Below are positions 52,624 through 61,641 of a stretch of 64,000 nt of DNA, one piece after another; position 1 is the stretch's first letter, and the number at the start of each line of letters is the position of its first letter. The stretch comes from Phaeovulum sp. (GTDB taxonomy: Bacteria > Pseudomonadota > Alphaproteobacteria > Rhodobacterales > Rhodobacteraceae), in the NCBI RefSeq assembly GCF_030684035.1, contig NZ_JAUXPI010000037.1:1-64000 (forward strand), in the 5' to 3' direction. The translations under genes and the position numbers were made by a program. The notes under the pieces are model-generated. The model made no database searches and had not been told where the DNA came from. It saw only the letters and a program-made list of their open reading frames with translations.

Positions 52624-53625
52624 TCAGACCGTTCGCGCCACAACGTAGTCGGCCAGTTCGTCCAGCATCGTGCGCAAGGGATGCGCGGGCAATTCGGCAA
52701 GTGCCGCGCGCGCCTTGCTGGCCCAGTGCCGCGCCTCAAGCCGCGTCGCCTCAAGCGTGCCGTGCCGCGCCATGACCGCCATTGCCTGCGCAAGGTCGCC
52801 TTCGCGCTGGTTGCCCTTTTCGATTACCCGGCTCCAGAAACCGCGCTCTTCAGCATTGGCCTTTGCAACCGCCAGTATCACCGGCAGCGTCAGCTTGCGC
52901 TCGCGGAAATCGTCACCGGTGTTCTTGCCGATCGCCCCGGCATCGCCGGCATAGTCAAGGTAGTCATCGACCATCTGGAACGCCACGCCCAGGGCATCGC
53001 CATAGGTGAAGAGCGCGCGCACCTGTGCCTCGGGCGCGCCCGCAATCACCCCGCCGACCTCGGTCGCCGCCGAGAAAAGCGCTGCGGTCTTGCCGCGGAT
53101 CACCTGCAGATAAACCGCCGTATCGGTGCGCAGATCCTGTGCCGCGGTCAGTTGAAGAACTTCGCCCTCGGCGATGACCGCCGAAGCATTTGCGAGAATG
53201 TCGAGCACCCGCATATTGCCGGTTTCGGTCATCAACTGGAACGAGCGGGCAAAAAGGTAATCGCCCACCAGCACGCTCGACTTGTTGTCCCACAAGAGGT
53301 TGGCGGTGGGTCGCCCACGCCGCTGCGCGCTTTCGTCAACCACGTCATCGTGCAGCAGCGTGGCGGTGTGAATGAACTCCACCGTTGCGGCCAGATGCAC
53401 ATGGTAAGGCCCAGCGTAGCCGCAAAGCCGCGCCGCGGCGAGGGTGAGCATCGGTCGAAGCCGCTTGCCACCCGCTTCGACCAGATGCGCGGTCACCTCG
53501 GGAATGCGGGGGGCGTGTTCGCTTGCCATCCGGCTGCGGATCAGCGCGTTCACCGCCGCCATGTCCTCGGCAAGCGCCTCGGCGAGTTGGTCATGCGGCT
53601 TATGCGTTTTGTCCTGTCGCCCCAT
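52624..53625 (-). CDS. ispB: Long-chain polyprenyl diphosphate synthase (ubiquinone side chain)
   Basis: A 333-residue trans-prenyltransferase. First Asp-rich motif: LLHDDVVDES (DDxxD). Second: MVDDYLDYAGD. GGKRLRPMLTLAAARLC lies N-terminal. Such IspB/DdsA enzymes set the isoprenoid tail length of ubiquinone, often ten units in Rhodobacterales, which cannot be read here. The start at 53625 (MGRQDKTHKPHDQ) has GGAG nine bases upstream; Met at 53640 and 53691 are alternatives, the last conflicting with the divergent gene. Confidence 0.9.
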   Translation of the reverse strand: MGRQDKTHKPHDQLAEALAEDMAAVNALIRSRMASEHAPRIPEVTAHLVEAGGKRLRPMLTLAAARLCGYAGPYHVHLAATVEFIHTATLLHDDVVDESAQRRGRPTANLLWDNKSSVLVGDYLFARSFQLMTETGNMRVLDILANASAVIAEGEVLQLTAAQDLRTDTAVYLQVIRGKTAALFSAATEVGGVIAGAPEAQVRALFTYGDALGVAFQMVDDYLDYAGDAGAIGKNTGDDFRERKLTLPVILAVAKANAEERGFWSRVIEKGNQREGDLAQAMAVMARHGTLEATRLEARHWASKARAALAELPAHPLRTMLDELADYVVARTV

Positions 53626-53689
53626 CGCCGCGGTCTCCATTTCTCGGGCGACCTCGACAGGGCAGGCATTCGTGCCTAAGTCTGGTCGC

Positions 53690-53902
53690 ATGAAAGAGCT
53701 TTTGCGCACCACCGACCCGGTGAAAATCGCCTTCGCCACCGCCCTTCTTGAGGGCGAGGGTATAACGGCGTTTCAGATGGACGTCCACATGAGCGTTCTT
53801 GAAGGCAGCATAGGCATATTGCCGCGCCGCCTGATGGTGGCGGATGCGGATCTGGATGAGGCGCGCGCGGTATTGGCCGATAACGGGCTGGACGGGGCGT
53901 GA
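53690..53902 (+). CDS. DUF2007-type small protein
   Basis: A 70-residue protein (MKELLRTTDPVKIAFATALLEGEGI...) with the DUF2007 pattern of a two-strand/helix fold, VKIAFATALLEGEGITAFQMD and RRLMVADADLDEARAVL. DUF2007 proteins are small putative signal-transduction proteins of unknown function. The ATG begins on a base within a few bases of the alternative upstream start of the divergent ispB. It overlaps the next gene's start (TGATG). Confidence 0.75.
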   Translation: MKELLRTTDPVKIAFATALLEGEGITAFQMDVHMSVLEGSIGILPRRLMVADADLDEARAVLADNGLDGA

Positions 53903-54657
53903 TGTTCGCCGACGATTCGCTGAGCGAAGACGCGTTTCTGGGCGGACGGCTGCGGCTTTTGCAGCCGCGCGAGGGGTTTCGGGCGGCGATGGATGCGGTT
54001 CTGCTTGCGGCAGCCTGCCCGGCAGTCGCGGGCCAATCGGTGCTGGAGCTTGGCTGCGGCGCGGGGGTTGCAAGCCTCTGCCTCGGGGCGCGGGTACCGG
54101 GGCTGCGACTTCAGGGCATCGAGATGCAGGCGGATTATGCCGACCTCGCGCGCCGCAATGCGGAACGCAGCGCCCAGATCTTCGAGGTGTTCGAGGGTGA
54201 TCTGGCCGCGCCGCCCTCGGCGCTGCGCGCCCGAAGCTTCGACCATGTGCTCGCCAACCCGCCGTTTTTCGCGCATCCCGGAAGTGCCGCCGCCGACCCC
54301 GGCCGTGAAACTGCGCAGCGCGAGGCGACGCCGCTTGCGGTCTGGTTAGAAACCGGTCTGCGGCGGCTTGTCAGCGGTGGCTACCTGACGCTGATATTGC
54401 GTGCCGACCGCCTGCCCGATGCGCTTGCCGCGTTTGCACCGGGTGCCTTCGGCGTTACCGTGCTGCCGATCGCCGCGCGCGTGGCGCGGCCAGCGGGGCG
54501 GGTGCTGGTGTTGGCGCGCAAGGGCGGGCGCGGCGCGTTCCGGCTGCTTGCGCCGTTTCACATGCACGCAGCGCCCCGCCATCTGCGCGACGGCGAAGAC
54601 CTGACCGATGCCGCCCGCGCGATCCTGCGCGATGGTGCCGCGCTCGCCTGGCGCTAG
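53902..54657 (+). CDS. N6-adenine methyltransferase, tRNA1(Val)-type
   Basis: A 251-residue class I methyltransferase. SAM-binding motif I is VLELGCGAGVASLCLG, and motif IV is LANPPFFAHP (NPPF), as in N6-adenine methyltransferases such as YfiC/TrmN6, which methylates A37 of tRNA1(Val). The start at 53902 overlaps the DUF2007 stop (TGATG), so the two are coupled. The C-terminal region (about 190-250) is Arg-rich. RNA specificity remains an inference. Confidence 0.82.
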   Translation: MFADDSLSEDAFLGGRLRLLQPREGFRAAMDAVLLAAACPAVAGQSVLELGCGAGVASLCLGARVPGLRLQGIEMQADYADLARRNAERSAQIFEVFEGDLAAPPSALRARSFDHVLANPPFFAHPGSAAADPGRETAQREATPLAVWLETGLRRLVSGGYLTLILRADRLPDALAAFAPGAFGVTVLPIAARVARPAGRVLVLARKGGRGAFRLLAPFHMHAAPRHLRDGEDLTDAARAILRDGAALAWR

Positions 54658-54780
54658 GCCGCGCCGCGACCAACGCGCGCAGCTTGCGCAAAAACCTCGA
54701 TCAGCGCCGCCACCGGGCGTGACACCGCCGCCGGAATGTGATGCAATCATGACAATGAGCACCAGAAGAAGGAGACGGCC

Positions 54781-54948
54781 ATGACGGTTGATGCCCACAT
54801 CGAAGAGCTGCGCAAAAAGCACGAGGCGCTTTCCGCGGCGGTCGAAGAAGCGCAGCGCAGCCCCGGCTCCAGCGACGTTGAAATTGCCGAACTCAAGAAA
54901 CAAAAGCTGAAGATCAAGGAAGAAATCCACCGCCTGACCCACGAATAG
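54781..54948 (+). CDS. DUF465 (YdcH-type) small protein
   Basis: A 55-residue, highly charged helical protein (MTVDAHIEELRKKHEALSAA ... KIKEEIHRLTHE), the DUF465/YdcH family found widely in Rhodobacterales, often in several copies. Function unknown. AGAAGGAGACGGCC gives a strong ribosome-binding site. It stops three bases before the reverse-strand transporter gene ends. The gene is short but its sequence and site are convincing. Confidence 0.85.
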   Translation: MTVDAHIEELRKKHEALSAAVEEAQRSPGSSDVEIAELKKQKLKIKEEIHRLTHE

Positions 54949-54951
54949 GCG

Positions 54952-55815
54952 TTATCGCCGCGCAGCGCGCGCGGCAAGCAAGGCCCCGCCAGCAATCAGC
55001 ACGGCCGCAAGCGCCAATGTGGGGCTTGGCCTTGCCATTCCCGCCAGCACCAGCGCCAGCGTTGAAAACAGCGGCGCGGCATAAGAGGCGGTGCCGAGCA
55101 TCTGGATGTCGCCACGCTTCACGCCGATATCCCAGGTGTAGAATGCCAGCCCCACCGGCCCGAGCCCAAGCGCCAGAACCGCGCCCCAGCCAATGGCCCC
55201 TACCGGCCACCGGGTTTCCTCAAGCGCCAGATGCGCGGGCAGGGAAAGCGCTGAAGTTGCAAGACAAAACACCGCGACTGTCGCCGTGGGCACGGCACCC
55301 AAGCGCCGTGAGATCAGCGAATAGCTCGCCCAGGTGAGCGCGCAGAGCAAGGCGAGCAGGTGGCCGGGTTGCAGCCCGCCCCCGATGCCACGCCCCCCGG
55401 CCACGATCAGCGCCGCCCCGGCAAAGGCGACCGCCGCCCCGGCAACATGCGCCCGCCGCAGCTTTTCGCCGGGCAACAGCCCGGAAAACAGCACGATCAG
55501 CAGCGGCCAGAGATAGGCAATCAGCCCCGCCTCGGCGGGTGGCGCCATCCGCAGGGCGCTGAAGTAAAGAAAGTGGTAGCCAAAAAGACCGGCGGTGCCG
55601 AAAGCATAGACCTTTAGCGGCACGGTTCCGAGTTGCCTGAACCCGCCGCTGCGCGCGACCCAGATCAACCCCATGGTGCCGCCGATGGCGAAGGTCATGG
55701 CGTTGAGCTGCAACGGTGGCACCGGTGCCGACCCCACGGTGAACAGGGCCAGCAGCGACCAGAGCACCACCGCCGAAAACCCGACAAGAGTTGCGCGCCT
55801 GCGCTCAGCCAACAT
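54952..55815 (-). CDS. EamA/DMT-family transporter (YddG-like)
   Basis: A 287-residue drug/metabolite transporter with ten helices in two EamA repeats. The N-terminal ATLVGFSAVVLWSLLALFTVGSA and the segment LIAYLWPLLIVLFSGLLPGEKL fit the YddG-type aromatic amino acid/nucleoside exporters. The C-terminal repeat has SYLISRRLG-type (ASYSLISRRLGAVP). Substrate is inferred. No regulatory gene is adjacent. Confidence 0.82.
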   Translation of the reverse strand: MLAERRRATLVGFSAVVLWSLLALFTVGSAPVPPLQLNAMTFAIGGTMGLIWVARSGGFRQLGTVPLKVYAFGTAGLFGYHFLYFSALRMAPPAEAGLIAYLWPLLIVLFSGLLPGEKLRRAHVAGAAVAFAGAALIVAGGRGIGGGLQPGHLLALLCALTWASYSLISRRLGAVPTATVAVFCLATSALSLPAHLALEETRWPVGAIGWGAVLALGLGPVGLAFYTWDIGVKRGDIQMLGTASYAAPLFSTLALVLAGMARPSPTLALAAVLIAGGALLAARAARR

Positions 55816-55841
55816 GCCCTGACTCTTCCTGCGCCTCGCGC

Positions 55842-57035
55842 CTAGTGGCTCGCCGCATTGAAAGCCGCATCGCGCAGCTTCTGGTCAGCACGCCGCCGCT
55901 CCTGATCTATTTCTGCGGCAGCAAAAAGCACCCGAAACTCGGGGTTCAGCATGCCCCGATCCGCACAAAACTGGTAAAGCGCATGATGCGGGTTGGTGTT
56001 GATTTCGGTTATCACCGGGCCGCGCGTGGTCTGCACGATGTCAAAGCCCAATATCCCGTGGCCCGGAAACATGCGGTGCGCCTCGGTTGCCATGCGGGTC
56101 ACCTCTGCCCAGTGCGGATAGTGCATTCCCACCACAGGTGCCTCGGGGAAAAGCTGCGAATGCGTGATGAACTTGCGACCGCCTGAAGCACTCAGCATTG
56201 CGCGGGTTGCCTCGCCGGTTGCCGGGTCGATCAGAACCAGCACGTTGTCGCCGCCCATCAGCGAATCGACCATCGCCCCAGGGGCCGGAAGCTTTGACCC
56301 CGCGTAAAGCAGCTGCGGCCCGCCGGGCACCCAAAGCGTGACCAGCCGCATGCTCGACAGCGTCTCGCCCGCGATGGCGATGATTTCGGGGGGCTGGCGC
56401 AGCAGTTCCTGAAACAAATAGCCGCGGTGGAAATACTGCATGATCTCTTCAGCAATCGCGGCAACGCTTGCCTGCCGCCCGTCGCCCAGCAGAACTTCGG
56501 CACCATCTGGCGTAACCGACAGGAACGACGCAGCCCCCACCGACTGCGAGCTGTTCACCGGCTTGCCGAATACCGGCAGGTTCGCCGGGTCGCGCAGAAA
56601 AGCGACGATATCTGCCGCCGTGCGCAGCGCCGACATCGCGCCGTAATTGGCATCGACCGAAAGAATCGCGCGGGTTTCGGGCACCGGAAATCCGGCAGCT
56701 TTCAACACGACAGCGGTCAGCACCTTGTCGATGGTCAGCGACGATTGCAGCTCGCGCGATGGCGGCGAAAAGCGGGCGTTGAGCAGGTCGCTGCCGTGGG
56801 GCGAAAGGAAGGCGGCACGCTCGGCGGCGGAGAGTGTCGGCCGATAGAGCTCATAGCGCAGGTAGTCGTAGGGGCGCAGCTTGCCGGGACCACCCGCCAG
56901 CCGTGCCATGTCCCAGATCATCGCGGCGGTCGAGCGCCCGCCAGCGCTCTGCGCCTTGCGCAACCAGAAGGCCAGATCGGGCTTGTTGGCGCGGATTCTG
57001 GTTGCAAGGATGGTTTCGGATTTGGTCGCGGTCAT
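55842..57035 (-). CDS. Uncharacterised ATP-grasp protein
   Basis: A 397-residue protein of the ATP-grasp fold, sugar-transfer-associated branch. The ATP-binding Lys region is in NLPVFGKPVNSSQSVGAAS, and the metal-binding C-terminal motif is ILGFDIVQTTRGPVITEINTN, with Asp, Glu and Asn in the ATP-grasp order. The N-terminal 90 residues are basic and hydrophilic. No glycosyltransferase lies beside it, so the amide or ester ligase partner is unknown. It lies downstream of phaB on the same strand behind a hairpin. Confidence 0.75.
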   Translation of the reverse strand: MTATKSETILATRIRANKPDLAFWLRKAQSAGGRSTAAMIWDMARLAGGPGKLRPYDYLRYELYRPTLSAAERAAFLSPHGSDLLNARFSPPSRELQSSLTIDKVLTAVVLKAAGFPVPETRAILSVDANYGAMSALRTAADIVAFLRDPANLPVFGKPVNSSQSVGAASFLSVTPDGAEVLLGDGRQASVAAIAEEIMQYFHRGYLFQELLRQPPEIIAIAGETLSSMRLVTLWVPGGPQLLYAGSKLPAPGAMVDSLMGGDNVLVLIDPATGEATRAMLSASGGRKFITHSQLFPEAPVVGMHYPHWAEVTRMATEAHRMFPGHGILGFDIVQTTRGPVITEINTNPHHALYQFCADRGMLNPEFRVLFAAAEIDQERRRADQKLRDAAFNAASH

Positions 57036-57056
57036 TCGGCGCTCCGCCTGAGGGCT

Positions 57057-57091
57057 GCGGGCGAAGGCTAACCGCCTTCCCCCGCGCCCGC
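57057..57091 (-). terminator. Hairpin downstream of phaB
   Basis: A bulged stem (57057-57062 with 57086-57091, and inner 57063-57068 with 57074-57079; six-base bulge) begins 14 bases past the phaB stop. It lies between phaB and the ATP-grasp gene and may limit their co-expression. No T-tract. Confidence 0.4.
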
Positions 57092-57104
57092 AATCGGTGC
57101 ATTG

Positions 57105-57830
57105 TCAGACGACGAACTGCCCGCCGTTTGCACTGATGGTCGAACCGGTAATGAAGCCCGCGCCATCGGCCGCAAGAAATACCACGCAACGCGCAATTTC
57201 CTCGGGCTCGCCAAGGCGGCCGACCGGAATCTGCGGAATGATGCGCTCGGCCAGCACCTTGGGGTCGATGGCGCGGACCATTTCGGTGCCGATGTAGCCG
57301 GGGCAGATAGCGTTTACGGTGATGCCCGCGCGCGCGCCTTCTTGCGCCAGTGCCTTGGTGAAGCCCAGATCGCCTGCCTTCGCGGCGGAATAATTCGCCT
57401 GCCCCGCCTGCCCCTTCTGGCCGTTGATCGACGAGATGTTGATGACCCGGCCAAACTTGCGATCACGCATGCCGTTCCAGACCGGATGCGTCATGTTGAA
57501 CAGGCCGGAAAGGTTGGTATCCATCACCTCTTTCCACATTTGCGGCGTCATCTTGTGGAACATCGCATCGCGGGTGATGCCGGCGTTGTTGACCAACACA
57601 TCCACCGGGCCAAGATCTGCCTCGACACGGGCGATTCCCGCCACGCAGGCCTCGTAATCCGCAACCGACCATTTGTAGGTGGCAATGCCGGTTTCAGCGG
57701 CAAATTTTGCAGCCGCCTCGTCGTTGCCGGCGTAGTTGGCTGCTACCTTGTAGCCCGCTGCCTTCAGCGCGATTGAAATGGCCGCGCCAATGCCGCGCGA
57801 GCCGCCGGTTACAAGTGCCACTCTCGACAT
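57105..57830 (-). CDS. phaB: Acetoacetyl-CoA reductase PhaB
   Basis: PhaB, 241 residues, an NADPH-dependent short-chain dehydrogenase that reduces acetoacetyl-CoA to (R)-3-hydroxybutyryl-CoA for PHB synthesis. The cofactor loop is VTGGSRGIGAAIS and the catalytic Tyr-Lys is YSAAKAGDLGF, preceded by NISSINGQKGQAGQ, which is characteristic of PhaB. The ending FITGSTISANGGQFVV is standard. PhaA is 97 bases upstream. The PHB synthase PhaC is not in the window. Confidence 0.95.
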   Translation of the reverse strand: MSRVALVTGGSRGIGAAISIALKAAGYKVAANYAGNDEAAAKFAAETGIATYKWSVADYEACVAGIARVEADLGPVDVLVNNAGITRDAMFHKMTPQMWKEVMDTNLSGLFNMTHPVWNGMRDRKFGRVINISSINGQKGQAGQANYSAAKAGDLGFTKALAQEGARAGITVNAICPGYIGTEMVRAIDPKVLAERIIPQIPVGRLGEPEEIARCVVFLAADGAGFITGSTISANGGQFVV

Positions 57831-57886
57831 GATTCCTCCCGAAAATCAGTTTCCCTTGAAATCCTGTTACCGAAAAGAAACCAGGC

Positions 57887-57903
57887 GCGCAACAATGTTG
57901 CGC
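57887..57903 (-). terminator. Hairpin between phaA and phaB
   Basis: A 7-bp stem (57887-57893 with 57897-57903, GCGCAAC with GTTGCGC, three-base loop) lies in the 97-base phaA-phaB gap. It may set the phaA:phaB ratio or stabilise the phaA mRNA. A short stem with no T-tract. Confidence 0.35.
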
Positions 57904-57927
57904 CCCCGGCTTCGCATTTGCAGAAAT

Positions 57928-59103
57928 TCAGGCCCGCTCGAGGCACATGGCCACGCCCATGCCGCCGCCGATGCAGAGCGTCGCGAGCCCCTTGTTCGCG
58001 CCCGAGCGCTTCATTTCGAACAGCAGCGTGTTCAGAATGCGCGCGCCCGAGGCACCGATCGGGTGGCCAATGGCAATGGCCCCGCCGTTGACGTTGACCC
58101 GTGCCGTATCCCAGCCAAGATCGGCATTGACCGCGCAGGCCTGCGCCGCAAAGGCTTCGTTCGCTTCGATCAGATCGAGGTCCGAGGCCTTCCAGCCCGC
58201 TTTTTCCAGTGCTTTCCGGCTCGCCGGAATCGGCCCGCAACCCATGATCGAGGGGTCAACGCCCGCCGTCGCGTAAGAGGCGATGCGCGCCAGCGGCACC
58301 AGCCCGCGCCGCGCCGCCTCGGCCTCGGTCATCAAAAGCACCGCCGCCGCGCCGTCGTTGATGCCCGAGGCGTTGCCTGCGGTCACCGTGCCATCCTTGG
58401 TGAAGGCGGGTCGCAATTTCTGCATCGATTCAAGCGTGGCACCGTGGCGGATGTATTCATCCGCGCTCACCACGATGTCGCCCTTGCGGGTCTTGACCGT
58501 GAAGGCGACGATTTCGTCGGCGAACTTACCTGCCTTCTGCGCGGCTTCGGCCTTGTTCTGGCTGGCCAAGGCAAAGGCATCCTGCATATCGCGGCTGATC
58601 TGCCATTGTTTGGCGACGTTTTCGGCGGTCTGGCCCATGTGGTAACCGTTGAAGGCATCCCAAAGCCCATCGCGAATCATCGAATCGATGAAGCTCAGGT
58701 CGCCCATCTTCTGCCCGGCGCGCAGATGCGCGACATGGGGCGCGAGCGACATGCTTTCCTGCCCACCCGCAATCACGATATCCGCATCGCCAAGCTGAAT
58801 GTGCTGCGCGGCAAGCGCCACCGAACGCAGTCCGGAGCCGCAGACCTGGTTGATGCTCCAGGCCGCCGCTTCGATCGGCAGCCCGGCTTTTATATGCGCC
58901 TGTCGGGCGGGGTTCTGGCCCTGCCCGGCGGTCAGCACCTGGCCGAGAATGGTTTCGCTCACCTCAGCCTTGTCGATCCCCGCCCGCGCCACAACCTCGG
59001 CAAGCACGACGGCACCCAGTTCATGCGCGGGCGTGTTGGCGAACGCGCCGTTGAAGCTGCCGACAGCGGTGCGCGCCGCCGAAACGATTACGACATTGGT
59101 CAT
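57928..59103 (-). CDS. phaA: Acetyl-CoA acetyltransferase (beta-ketothiolase) PhaA
   Basis: PhaA, 391 residues, condenses two acetyl-CoA to acetoacetyl-CoA. The nucleophile is C88 in [10 protein letters not shown], the acid/base pair is H347 in IGHPIGASG and C377 in LCIGGGMG. The start at 59103 ([15 protein letters not shown]) is preceded by GGGAGGGG. Upstream codons to 59193 do not resemble thiolases. It leads a phaA-phaB unit. Confidence 0.95.
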   Translation of the reverse strand: MTNVVIVSAARTAVGSFNGAFANTPAHELGAVVLAEVVARAGIDKAEVSETILGQVLTAGQGQNPARQAHIKAGLPIEAAAWSINQVCGSGLRSVALAAQHIQLGDADIVIAGGQESMSLAPHVAHLRAGQKMGDLSFIDSMIRDGLWDAFNGYHMGQTAENVAKQWQISRDMQDAFALASQNKAEAAQKAGKFADEIVAFTVKTRKGDIVVSADEYIRHGATLESMQKLRPAFTKDGTVTAGNASGINDGAAAVLLMTEAEAARRGLVPLARIASYATAGVDPSIMGCGPIPASRKALEKAGWKASDLDLIEANEAFAAQACAVNADLGWDTARVNVNGGAIAIGHPIGASGARILNTLLFEMKRSGANKGLATLCIGGGMGVAMCLERA

Positions 59104-59250
59104 GAAACCCCTCCCATTGCGGATAAGCGAAAACAAGGCGCTTCCGCGCCTCGATGCCGCTGTGCAGCATGCGCAAAGCTGGTCGCTGGTCAAGCCAAAT
59201 GGTTAGGGCGCGCGGGTGGTCGCGCAATTTTCTTGCGCAGTGGCAGGGGT

Positions 59251-60090
59251 TCAGGCGCGCAGTTGCGCGGCGGGAACTTTCCATGGCGGCACGATTGTGG
59301 GCGCGCCATAGTAGTAGCCCTGCATGCAGTCGATGCCGAGGCTTTGCAAGAATGCAGCGTCGCGCCCGTTCTCGACCGACTCGGCCACCGTGAACATGTC
59401 AAAGTGCCGCGCAATCGACATCAGCGCCTGTGTCAACACCTGATTGTCGGCGTTGTCGCTGATGCCGCGGATGAACTGCCCGTCGATCTTGATGATGTCA
59501 AAGTAGAATTCGCGCAGGTAACGAAACGAGGTGAAGCCGGCACCAAAATCGTCAAGCGCAAACGAAACGCCGCGCTGCTGAAGGTCATGCATGAAGACGG
59601 TCACGATTTCGGGCATGACCATGGCCGAGCTTTCGGTGATTTCGAGAATCAGCCGCTCGGCCGCGGTGTCATCCATTGCCAAACCCTTGCTCAACGTTTT
59701 CATCCAGAGCGGATAGCCGATCGATCGCGCCGACATGTTGATGGCAAGCCGCAGGCCCGGGTCGGCGGCAAGCGCGATCAGCCCCATTTCCAGCGACAGG
59801 CAATCGATCTTGCGACCAAGCTCGGTGGTTTCGATGGTCTCGATGAAATCCTTGGCCGGAATGATCCGCCCGGTTTCATCCAGAATCCGAATCAGGCCCT
59901 CGTAAAAGGCCGGGCGATCGGGGCTGGCACCCTGCACAATAGGCTGAAACGCCAGCACCACATCGCGCCGTTCCACCGCGCAGCGCACCATCGACATGGT
60001 TTCACGGTCTTGCTGTGCCACAGCGTAATTGAGCGGGCTGACCAGCCCGGGCTCGACAGGCTCGGTCGGAGGAAGAACACGTTGATGCAT
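59251..60090 (-). CDS. EAL-domain protein, likely c-di-GMP phosphodiesterase
   Basis: A 279-residue stand-alone EAL protein. The catalytic set is intact: E64 in YEGLIRI, N118 in INMSA, E150 in LEITES, D180-D181 in LDDFGAGFTSF, K201 in KIDGQFI and E237 in VAESVE. EGL substitutes for EAL, which is tolerated. No GGDEF, sensor or membrane domain is seen. ATG 60090 has GGGAG six bases upstream. An open frame to 60213 is rejected. It sits upstream of the phaAB unit on the same strand. Confidence 0.88.
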   Translation of the reverse strand: MHQRVLPPTEPVEPGLVSPLNYAVAQQDRETMSMVRCAVERRDVVLAFQPIVQGASPDRPAFYEGLIRILDETGRIIPAKDFIETIETTELGRKIDCLSLEMGLIALAADPGLRLAINMSARSIGYPLWMKTLSKGLAMDDTAAERLILEITESSAMVMPEIVTVFMHDLQQRGVSFALDDFGAGFTSFRYLREFYFDIIKIDGQFIRGISDNADNQVLTQALMSIARHFDMFTVAESVENGRDAAFLQSLGIDCMQGYYYGAPTIVPPWKVPAAQLRA

Positions 60091-60258
60091 GGCCCGCTCC
60101 CTGCTGCTTCGACGCAATTTCGCCTTGAAGCCGCTAAGAAGGAGTAAAGGTTCGCGTTTGCGTAGAATTTGCTGGAAATCTTCGGGCAGGCAGACCGGGC
60201 CCTTCATGGGCATCGCGCCCGCAACCTTGCGCAGCCCCCCGCCGCGCCAATGGTCGGT

Positions 60259-60828
60259 TCAGTTCGTCGGCCCAGGCGTTCCCTCGGCCACTAACGCGGC
60301 AAGCAGCGCGCGCGCTTCAGCCCCATCCCAAGCCGCATCACCGATCATCCGCGCCACTTCCTGTCCTTCGCGGTTCAGGATCAGTGTTACCGGCAGGCCG
60401 AGAATGCCCAGTTCCCGCGACATTGTCTGGCGCTCATCGCGCAAGATCTGCAAATGCGTCACGCCCGCCTCGGCAAAGAACTTTTCGATTGCAGGCATCG
60501 AATTGCGCCCGGTGGCAACGGTGAGAACCTCGAAAGCATCGCTTCCCATGGCACCCTGAAGCCTGTCGAGTGAAGGCATTTCGGTGCGGCAACTGGCGCA
60601 CCATGTCGCCCAGAAATTTACCACCAGAACCTTGCCGCGCCATTCATCAAGGCGGCGCTTGGCACCCTTTTCATCAAGCAGCACGACCTCGGGCATCGCC
60701 GTGGGCGGCGCGGTAACCGCCAGCTTTTTCATGTCACCCAAACGCAAAGCCTCGATGTCGGCGGCAAACGCCCCCTGGGCGGTGAAGGCCAGTGCAGCGA
60801 CGAGGGCAAGGCGGCGAAACAGGGGCAT
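60259..60828 (-). CDS. TlpA-like periplasmic thioredoxin
   Basis: A 189-residue protein with a cleavable signal (MPLFRRLALVAALAFTAQGAFA) and a TlpA/ResA-type thioredoxin domain. The redox motif is VVNFWATWCASCRTEMP (CASC), and the later cis-Pro is in LGLPVTLILNREGQ. Such proteins reduce apocytochrome or copper chaperone cysteines in the periplasm. Target unknown here. The start at 60828 follows GAGGAGAAAGCC. It is divergent from the DUF2087 gene. Confidence 0.88.
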   Translation of the reverse strand: MPLFRRLALVAALAFTAQGAFAADIEALRLGDMKKLAVTAPPTAMPEVVLLDEKGAKRRLDEWRGKVLVVNFWATWCASCRTEMPSLDRLQGAMGSDAFEVLTVATGRNSMPAIEKFFAEAGVTHLQILRDERQTMSRELGILGLPVTLILNREGQEVARMIGDAAWDGAEARALLAALVAEGTPGPTN

Positions 60829-61104
60829 GGCTTTCTCCTCATGGCGGCTTGGCCGCTGTGAAGCATTTAACTCTTCGACCGCCGCGGCGAAAGCCACCTC
60901 ACCAACTCGTCATCGCAGGGCAGGGCTTGAGGTGGTGCGGTTTTTGCGGCAGATTGTGCCCGGGTCGGCAGTTCACCCAGGCGTCACCGTGCCGCAAAGG
61001 CAAGCTAAACCTGCACCTTGCACAGGGGTCAACAGCCCTCGCGTGCCGCGTCGAAAGCCGGTGACCATCGACCCTGAAAGGCCCGGCACGAGACGAGGAC
61101 GGCC

Positions 61105-61641
61105 ATGACACGAACTGCTTATGCCTTTGAAGTTGCTGATATTTCGTCGCTGGCCAAGGCGCTGGTGCGGCAATTGGGCGAAACGCCCGCGCCGCCCGGC
61201 CACCTGGCAATGCTCAACATGCTGGCGCGCGGCGCGGGTTGGCGCAATTTTCAGCATTTCCGCGCCAGCTACGGGGCCAGGGCGGCCCTGGCGGAACCCG
61301 CGCCGGCCGAGACGGTCGATTTCACCCAGGTCGCCCGCGCGCTGCGCCAATTTGACGCCGAAGCGCGGCTGATCCGCTGGCCATCGCGCGCCAGCCAGAT
61401 CAGCCTGTGCCTCTGGGCGCTTTGGGCGCATATCCCCGCCGATACATCCATGTCCGAGCGCGAGGTGAACGTGCATCTGAACGCCTGGCACCTTTTTGGC
61501 GACCCGGCGCAATTGCGCCGTTTCATGGTCGGCGCGGGAATGATGTCGCGCAAACCCGATTGCACCGATTACCGCCGCATCGAACAGCGCCCGCCGCCCG
61601 AGGCGCTGGCGCTGATCCGCCAGCTTTCGGCGCGCGGATAG
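61105..61641 (+). CDS. DUF2087-domain protein
   Basis: A 178-residue protein. Residues about 70-165 (DFTQVARALRQFDAEARLIRWPS, then SEREVNVHLNAWHLFGDPAQLRRFMV) match the DUF2087 domain, which appears alone or behind ArsR/MarR-like regulators. The first 50 residues include a segment LAMLNMLARGAGWRNFQHFR of unclear role. GACGAGGACGGCC is a plausible site for the ATG. It precedes argH by 85 bases on the same strand; no functional link is shown. Confidence 0.75.
   Translation: MTRTAYAFEVADISSLAKALVRQLGETPAPPGHLAMLNMLARGAGWRNFQHFRASYGARAALAEPAPAETVDFTQVARALRQFDAEARLIRWPSRASQISLCLWALWAHIPADTSMSEREVNVHLNAWHLFGDPAQLRRFMVGAGMMSRKPDCTDYRRIEQRPPPEALALIRQLSARG

Noticed and set aside
53444-53689. N-terminal extension of the DUF2007 protein upstream of 53690
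   Set aside because: Upstream codons overlap ispB on the other strand and look like shadow sequence; the 70-residue form matches the family size.
57778-60147. A 789-residue forward frame opposite phaA and the EAL gene
   Set aside because: A shadow of two real reverse-strand genes with correct motifs.
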